Shown one piece after another: positions 57,601-64,000 of a DNA stretch of 64,000 nt. This DNA comes from Syngnathus acus. Lineage: Eukaryota; Chordata; Actinopteri; Syngnathiformes; Syngnathidae. The stretch's first letter is position 1. Every line of letters starts with the position of its first letter. The DNA is taken from contig NC_051090.1 of the NCBI RefSeq assembly GCF_901709675.1, forward strand, positions 3,898,342 to 3,962,341, written 5' to 3'. Both the position numbers and the translations under genes were made by a program. The notes below the pieces were generated by a model. The model was not told the DNA's origin and searched no databases. It saw nothing but the letters and a program-made list of their open reading frames with translations.

Positions 57601-59032
57601 GATAAACAGACATAATGGGGTCCAGTTTCCTTATCACTTTCTTTTTCACCAAGTGTGTGTGTGTGTTTTTATCCTCACTTCCCATCAGTCAGGCCAGGAA
57701 AAGCTGTCAGGAATGTCCTTGACATTTGCACAACTTGTCAGCGCTCTTATCTGTCACACACTAAAGTCCACTTTTAAAACGTCCAGCACTATTATTGGTC
57801 TTCCTTTATCGAGGTTGATGGAGCTGATCAAGTTGGAATTAAAATTTTGCAAATAAAGTGTGTGTGTGGGCGCAAGGTGGTATTGATGTGGGCAGTGTTT
57901 GATAACCTTGGATCAAACTCATTACATTTGAATTGCTCCTTAAACCTGCATCGAATTCCAATACAGCTGCAGTAAAAGTCCATTAAAGGTTGTCAATTAA
58001 GTTTGTTGCGCAACGCTATCATCGCGATTGTTGGGTTTGAATCACGTTAAATAAAAAAAAAATCCATCTTCACGTGAGACGATAGGCGAATTGTAACAAC
58101 AGAGAGTACTAACATTGTAAATTTCATGTAAGAAGCTCATGCATCAGTGTCAAAGGATGCAAGTGGGCGGGTGACAGAGAAGGATGGGGTTGACGTGACG
58201 GGGTCAGGAAGTGTCAGGGAAGTGTTTGGCGAGGAGGAGACAGGAAGAGGAAGCCTGTCGAGATCAAGATCCGTCCTGAGGTAGATTTTTCCTGATCCCT
58301 CCATCATTCAGCTAGACACCAAAGAGACAGTGGCCAGATTCTAGTGAGGGGGGAAAAAATACTCTTCACTCTGTGTTGTTTATAAATTATGCTAAGAATT
58401 GTTGGACGTAACTCCAAAAAAGTAAAACACAAATTGTGCTCAGCCTCCATCTAATTGTCTTTCCTCTCCTTCGTCCTCTCACGTCATGATTATTTGCAGA
58501 GTCAACTGAGCGTGGAGGGGAGGATGGGGCGGGTGATAATGAGGATGTCAATTAGCGTGTCGCTAATGAGAGATGAAGTTAGATGAGATGATAAAAAAAA
58601 AAAAATGCTTGCTTGAGTATTCGCTTGCATTTGTCTGCTCCATTGGAGGATGAACGCCACCTTGTGACTTTGTAATCTTTTGACTTATCCTGCTAATTAT
58701 TATTTTTTTGCTCTTCTTCAATAACAGACGAGGGCCAGACGGTGTGCCACGGCCCGGCCGAGCTAGCGGGTCGGGGTCTGGCCGAGGTGGGCATGCAACT
58801 ACGGGCGGACTGCCACCAGGGCCTGGGCTACTGGGACTACCTCTTCTTCGTGGCCATCGGCTTCGTCATCTTCTCGGCGGGCACGGTATCGGCGTGGGTG
58901 ATGGGCGTGCTCATGGTGCTCTACGAGCGCTACAACAAACGCAAGAGCGAGGAGCTGGACAGTGATGACGAGGACGCCAGAGGGGGCAAGCAGGGAAACG
59001 GGGACGTGAGCAAGCCTGGCTTGCAGGTCTGA
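54664..59032 (+). CDS. lrrc52: Leucine-rich repeat membrane protein, LRRC52-like (BK channel gamma subunit family)
   Basis: Single-pass LRR protein of the family that modulates BK/SLO potassium channels; LRRC52 partners SLO3 in mammalian sperm. Three coding exons, 54664-54773, 54859-55397 and 58728-59032, give 317 residues (human LRRC52 313). Residues 1-32 are a signal peptide. The N-cap is [16 protein letters not shown], about five LRRs follow ([29 protein letters not shown]), and the C-cap is [15 protein letters not shown] with further cysteines in the last exon. The membrane helix is about 253-281 ([20 protein letters not shown]), followed by a basic stop-transfer and acidic tail (ELDSDDEDA). 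The IGF-IF-AGTV-AW pattern in the helix fits LRRC52 better than LRRC26, 38 or 55, but paralogue choice is less certain than family. Several short upstream ORFs precede the ATG. Confidence 0.88.
56880..57560. repeat. Degenerate tandem array of GCTAACATTGGAA-like units
   Basis: On both sides of the transposon at 57037-57415 the sequence is made of variants of GCTAACATTGGAA and AGCTAAT: for example AAAGCTAACATTGGAAGCTA, GCAAACATTGGACACTAACA, GCTAACATTCAAGC, AATTAACATTGGTGGCTAAC and GTTGAAAGCTAG. Units are imperfect, roughly 15-30 bases apart. It looks like an old minisatellite. Confidence 0.6.
57037..57415. mobile_element. Small non-autonomous DNA transposon (MITE) with perfect terminal inverted repeats
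   Basis: The left end CCGTATTTTCCGGACTATAA (57039 on, continuing GGCGC to 57063) is the exact reverse complement of the right end at 57389-57413, giving 25-bp perfect inverted repeats. A TA on each side (57037-57038 and 57414-57415) fits a TA target-site duplication, which points to the Tc1/mariner style of insertion. Inside, two direct repeats (57091-57119 and 57336-57364) each carry two copies of ATAAGGCGCA. There is no transposase ORF. The wording is familiar from many fish genomes. Confidence 0.88.
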
Positions 59033-59422
59033 CGCCGCCGACGACTCTGAGACCAAAGACTCCATTCGTGGATTCGGGCTGTGTTCGGAATCACTCAAAA
59101 TCAATTGAAAAATTTGAAAACATCGATTTGGGAGCAGAAGACTGATTCCGAACACAGCCTCTTATTGTTGACTCAACACAAGGACAGAATGTGTGTGTGC
59201 GTGTGTGTGTGCAAGCCAAACAATGAACTGTATGCCTTTACCTCATGAATAGGGAATACTTTAAATATTATTGAGAGCAATAACCCCCCCGCCCCGCCCC
59301 GCCCCCCTGCACAAACACCATCATCTCCTGTGAACTTAGAACGATTTCCTAATTTATTTTCCAATTGCAGATAACACCTTAAAATATGAAAAGCCATTTG
59401 AGCATTTATTTAGTCATTTAAG

Positions 59423-59697
59423 GTCCATGTAGTAGTACACTACTATATAATGCACTAGTAGAATGAATATATCTTACAAAAATATTTTTCTCCATTACTA
59501 GTGCCACATTTTGACCAACTAATGCGCAAACTAATGCCACTTGAGTGACAGAACACACTAGCACATATTGTTTAATATTCTTGATATCCAACATGTTACA
59601 AGTGAGACAAAATTGTCAACTTGTTGACAGTATGCTACTAGTACGACTAGTTTGCATTATTTTGCTTCACTAATAACGAGTGTACTACTACATGGAC
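59423..59697. mobile_element. Inverted-repeat element with 19-bp perfect ends
   Basis: GTCCATGTAGTAGTACACT at 59423-59441 is the exact reverse complement of 59679-59697, 275 bases between outer limits. The interior is AT-rich with repeated ACTAG and CACTAGT words and no ORF. A related right end recurs further on (TTTTGCTTCACTAGTAATG, 59858-59876, followed by CTACATGCC), so a partial second copy may adjoin. It fits a non-autonomous DNA transposon; no clear target duplication is visible. Confidence 0.65.
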
Positions 59698-61213
59698 AAT
59701 TCCACGCCCAAGTCGGATATTAAATAAATGCTTAAACAGCTTACCGTAATGCTGCACTAGTAACACTTTTAAACTCTGATATGTCTTCTTATTTATGCCC
59801 AACTTGTACTCGTAGCCTCCCGGATCCTACTGGCAGCACTGAAATGCCCACTAGCAATTTTGCTTCACTAGTAATGTGGTTGTCCTACATGCCAAAGTAG
59901 TGCAGAAATACGGTAGTGGGAAAAACTACGTACATTAACGAGGACAGAAAGCGTACTAGTACATTGACCTCGAAGTGGAGGTCAAGGGTATGAAAAAGAT
60001 GCTCAAAAAAAGCAAACACACACACATAAAATACACCCAACGAACCTCAAACCAAAAATTAACAGACGAATGTAAAACGATAGAAAAACATGTGCAAGCT
60101 ACCTTTAATGTGTGTGTTTGTGTGTGTGACACGTGGCTATCTCCTGGATGCTAACCTGTGCTGGTGTGGGGGGGAAGTAGATCAGGCTATCGCACGGAGA
60201 CCACATCAAAGTGATAGAGTGCATCGTTGTGCTTAACGGGATTCTAAGTGACTGGCTTGGCCGACCTCGGCCCATAGGCCTGCTTTTAACGCGCGCGCGC
60301 GTGTGTGTGTGTGTGCTTGTGGATGTTTGCGTGTGGAAGTGGGCCAACGCGATCACACCGCATCCCATTGAGTCGCCTCGACGACTGATTCACGACGAGT
60401 CCCGTCACGGAGCGAGCTCAGCCTCCAAATAAGTTATTCACCCCCCTTCATCATGATCTCCACCAAGGCCGTTTGGTTGGCAGTGAGCAGGACTATGCAG
60501 AAATGTCCTTAAATGATAATTAAGGAACTTATTGGAGCGGTGGGCTGAGGGCAAAGAGCCAAATTGAATGAGTTCTGGCTGGGATCCGGTTGGAAGTGTG
60601 TGTGTGTTTGAGTGACACATCTGCTGATGTTGCTTTTTTGGTTCTTTACTTGAGTTTTCTTTCATTTTGTACACCATGTATCATGAGCAATAAAGACTTG
60701 ACAGATGAGCAGTGGAACAACCAATGCCTTTTCAACACTTTCTTATTGAGACTTGCTACAGCGCCATCTGCTGGGGGCAAGGGCACTGCCCCACTTGACA
60801 TTTTCACTCAGCTTTTTCTTAGAAAATAGAAAATATTCCAGACACTCAAGATTGACACTCTAGGTATCTGGATACAAAAAGTAATTTTCACCATATTTTG
60901 TCTGATATGAGACGAGAGGACTGGGTGCCAAGTGAGGCGAGCGTCCCATCTGAAGCCGGCGTCGACCTCCGCGGATGTCGGCTTCGGCCTCCATTAAACC
61001 CGAGCGGGTCGCCTCGTTGCCCTTTACAGTACAAGCGCTCGCGGTAAGCATGCTAGTCCACACTTGAAGAACAAACTGCTCGTGCGGAGCCTGAAGAAGC
61101 TGGTTCAGTGAGTGTGTGTTTGTGTTATTGACTTATTGCATTAGACGGTCTTTCATGGGCTTTACGCTCAGGAGCTAACATCCCCCTTAGAGAAATAATG
61201 GGATCAGACCAAG

Positions 61214-61233
61214 CACACACACACACACACACA
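61214..61233. repeat. (CA)n microsatellite
   Basis: About ten uninterrupted CA units. Confidence 0.85.
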
Positions 61234-64000
61234 AAGTGTCATCCTGAGAAATGCTTTCGTGCCTCTGGTCCTTTGTGTTCCCTGCAGTTGATGTGAACTG
61301 TCTGTGTCTTTACGGAAAACATCCAAAGCACAGTAGAAGCCATTTTCAAGTCAGGGTTTCAAGTAGGGCAAGGTGGGGTTATGGAGAAAAACAAATAAAT
61401 AAATAAAATATATATTATAAAATATATAAATGTAATAATAAAAAAATAAAAAATAGAATTATAATAATTATTTATATATATATATATGTATAAAAAATAA
61501 AGTACCACCCATGGAATGGCGATAAAATTCATATTAGCACTTCTTGATTAACAAGAGGTGAAGCATCGTCACACAAAAACTCAGAATAGAACGTTTCCCA
61601 CTTCCTGGAATAGACACGGTCTTCCTCTGAGATTAACAACTCATTACCATCAGACCGCCCCTCCAAGGACTACCCTGACCCCCCCCCCCCACGTCCACCC
61701 TACCTTGTGACGCACAAATCCAGCAGAACCCCCCCCGTCTCATCCACGTATCTCGATTTAAACACTTAAGACGACAATTCCCAACCTCAATCTCCTCTTG
61801 TTCCCAAACACGGCCTCCTAAGGGGAGGAGGAGCTTCCAGGGACCACCATTAACTTCGAGGTGGTAGCCTAATTGAGGTCTTTTTTTTTTATTCGAATCA
61901 AATCACAACATTGGCATTTTACGGTATTTCTGGCACATACATTAAGATTAGCATATGCTGGTGGACTTGTGCAAGATGGATGCGGGCGGCGAGAAGGAAA
62001 TCAAAATGAGTTGGCAGGAATCCTCAGCGCGGAGGCTGCAAGCTAAGAAGTCATTTGGCTGAAAATCACTCGATACAAAAGAGATGAGAAGGAAAGAGAG
62101 GAAAGGATGGAGGGAAAACAATTGCTTCCTGCTCTCCTCCGCAAAGGCTTCCCTCGCTATACCGATATTGTTTTGCTAGTGACATCCAATGACTTTTCTT
62201 ATGTGGTCCATAGAGCCATCTGAAGTCTCTCTTGTTTTCTTGACAGCATGACGAATGAATGCTGATAAAGATGAAAAATCATCTGTCATCCCTCGCCTCG
62301 TGTAAATGGATCCTCTCGATGGAAGTCGTTTATCTAATTTGAGGCCTTGTTTTGTTCCTCGCCTGATAACAGAGATAACTGGTGACTGGAGGCTAAAGTG
62401 CTAATGGATTTAGCACGGCCAGATGCATTTGCATGCTGGAGTGACTCGCTTTGTGGAAAGATACTCGTGGAAACTTCGCGGACGCCTACGTCAATAGGGA
62501 GCACTTTTCTTTTTTTCATTAAAAAAAAAAAAATCATAAAAGCGGCACTGGCAGAGTTTTCGATTCAAGCATTTGTTGTCATTGTCTTCTTGAAAATATC
62601 TGCAACCTTTCCCCACTCAAAAATAAACTTAAATTCAAATTTTTTTTAACAAAAAGAAAAATGTTTTATAAATATAATTAAATATTCTAAATATAAGCCA
62701 TCTTTTTTCTTATATGGATCAATTTTGAAATGTACTTTTACAATAATGATACAACCACATCTATTTGACCAAATGGCTCAAATCTCAACCCAAATAATTT
62801 TAGCGTCAACTTTTTTTTTTTTGGTGGGCTTTTGCTACTAGGCAGGAAAACTGACAAGATAAGAGAAGCGCTATTCTCGATCATATCAAAGTGCTATGTG
62901 TGTGTGATTTAAACTGTTGTTGTGGGTGTTTTTGTGTGTTATGTCACATTCAAGTGCTTTTCCAGCTGCGGTCAGCTCAGCCTCTCCACTGGTTTAAAAA
63001 AAAAAAAACAAAAAAAAAAATCCCCCTTAAAGGTGTATGCACGTAGGCGTAATGTTTTGTCAATATTCCAACCTCAACTATGAGTGAGCATTTCCATGTG
63101 TGTGCGTAGCTATGTGCACACGCATGCACGCAGAGTGGCCTGGCCTAAAGCGATCCCTATTTGAAATGCTAATTTGCTTCCCTTCCCGCAGGTACTTCCA
63201 GAGTGTGCGTTGAAGCTAAATGGCTCATCCGAGCGGGTCATCGTGAGCTGTAATGAATTCACGTGTTCTCACATTACGCTGGGTGCGCAAAGAAAACGCT
63301 ACCTCAATGTTTCAGGCTGTATCAAAATTGCATTGTTAGCGTCTGTAAAATGGCACCAAAAAAAAGGACAAAAGTATGCAAATCCCAAAACCTCCATGCA
63401 TAATAATTTGGAAGTGAATCTTGAAAAAGATAAACTGGATTATGCAAGAGCAACGTCATTTTGTCTGCCCTTTGATGGGATTATTTGTTTGTTTGTTTTT
63501 ATAACAGGAATGTCAAGGTTGCCAGGTGAATGTTTTTGCGCCGCCGTCCCCGCGGAGGAATAACAAGCGTAATCCTATTTCCATATCAGCGCTAAACATT
63601 CGCAGACTGGCTTCGCAGACGCGACGACCGATTCGTCATACTTTGCCTGTGCCGCCAGCGTCTTGTTGTTGCGAACAATCGGCAAGCAGCAAGGGATTAC
63701 TGTGTGACGGATAAATGCAGCGAGGTGCTGCTGTTTTGGTTAGCAACAGAGTTTAAATGGGCTCAGCAGCTAGCGAGATAAAAGGAAGGCAGTTTTCCCT
63801 CTTTGGATGAACTATAATTTTGATAGTTGGAATCGTGTCTCGTGTGAGGAGTAACAACCCATAAATTCTGCCCAGCAACAAGTGAGCAAGCAAACTTGCC
63901 ACGAGAATACGTCATCGCTTAGTGCCCTTGTATTTTTTTTTCCCAAACAAAACCGCCACCGGTGCTCGCCCCCTCCCTTTCTGCGCTGACCCCTTCCAAC

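Larger units (their letters stand above)
55398..58727. other. Second intron of the lrrc52-like gene
   Basis: 3.3 kb, AT-rich, without a supported exon. The notable content is a degenerate tandem array at 56880-57560 interrupted by a small inverted-repeat transposon at 57037-57415. Confidence 0.5.
59033..64000. other. Region downstream of the lrrc52-like gene
   Basis: Nearly 5 kb with no recognisable protein-coding gene. It includes the lrrc52 3' UTR, an inverted-repeat element at 59423-59697, further CACTAGTA-rich sequence to about 59960, an impure GC/GT run at 60288-60315, (CA)n at 61214-61233 and A/T runs. A splice-acceptor-like site (CCCTTCCCGCAG) at 63180-63191 opens a 129-codon ORF with no family resemblance; an exon of an unseen gene to the right is possible. 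Confidence 0.4.

Noticed and set aside
63174-63563. 129-codon ORF preceded by a splice-acceptor-like site
   Set aside because: The composition does not look like a domain and no partner exon or family was recognised; kept only as a note on the region.

Overview
The window is nuclear DNA of a ray-finned fish, most likely a teleost. The evidence is intron-rich vertebrate genes with short introns and canonical splice sites, abundant CA/GT and AT microsatellites, small DNA-transposon remnants, and proteins that align along their whole length with vertebrate families while differing from mammals. I saw nothing bacterial, viral or plasmid-like. The species cannot be named from the sequence alone.

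Layout from left to right: the last three coding exons of faslg (+, 106-824) with its 3' UTR; a tRNA-Glu(TTC) gene (-, 1968-2039); a second TNF-family ligand, tnfsf18-like (-, 2391-3233); fam20b (-, 5588-7309, leader exon near 8223-8340); ralgps2 (-, coding 11383-32454, probable leader exon near 41085-41300) with angptl1 (+, 21661-25041) nested antisense in one of its introns; coa7 (-, 41891-42788); zyg11 (+, 43963-47934); echdc2 (-, 48581-51151), convergent with zyg11; and an lrrc52-like gene (+, 54664-59032). The last 5 kb shows no gene I can recognise. For every complete gene I rebuilt the exon chain from splice sites, and the reading frame closes without a break: fam20b 409 aa, ralgps2 585 aa, angptl1 487 aa, coa7 231 aa, zyg11 741 aa, echdc2 305 aa, lrrc52-like 317 aa, tnfsf18-like 169 aa.

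The genes are not an operon and have unrelated jobs: death and co-stimulatory TNF ligands, a Golgi xylose kinase for proteoglycan assembly, a Ral GTPase exchange factor, a secreted angiopoietin-like factor, a mitochondrial respiratory-chain assembly factor, a cullin-2 substrate receptor, a mitochondrial crotonase-family protein and a BK-channel gamma-type LRR protein. Their order is informative. faslg, tnfsf18, fam20b, ralgps2/angptl1 and lrrc52 correspond to human 1q24-q25, while coa7-zyg11-echdc2 correspond to human 1p32, so two human-separated blocks are interleaved here.

I found no clear previously undescribed system. The best second-look items are: a small TA-flanked transposon with 25-bp perfect inverted ends sitting inside a degenerate tandem array (lrrc52 intron); a separate element with 19-bp perfect inverted ends downstream of lrrc52; upstream ORFs in the ralgps2, fam20b and lrrc52 leaders; weak 5' splice sites in fam20b, ralgps2 and echdc2, one of which would give ralgps2 a different 90-residue tail if skipped; and overlapping 3' ends of zyg11 and echdc2.
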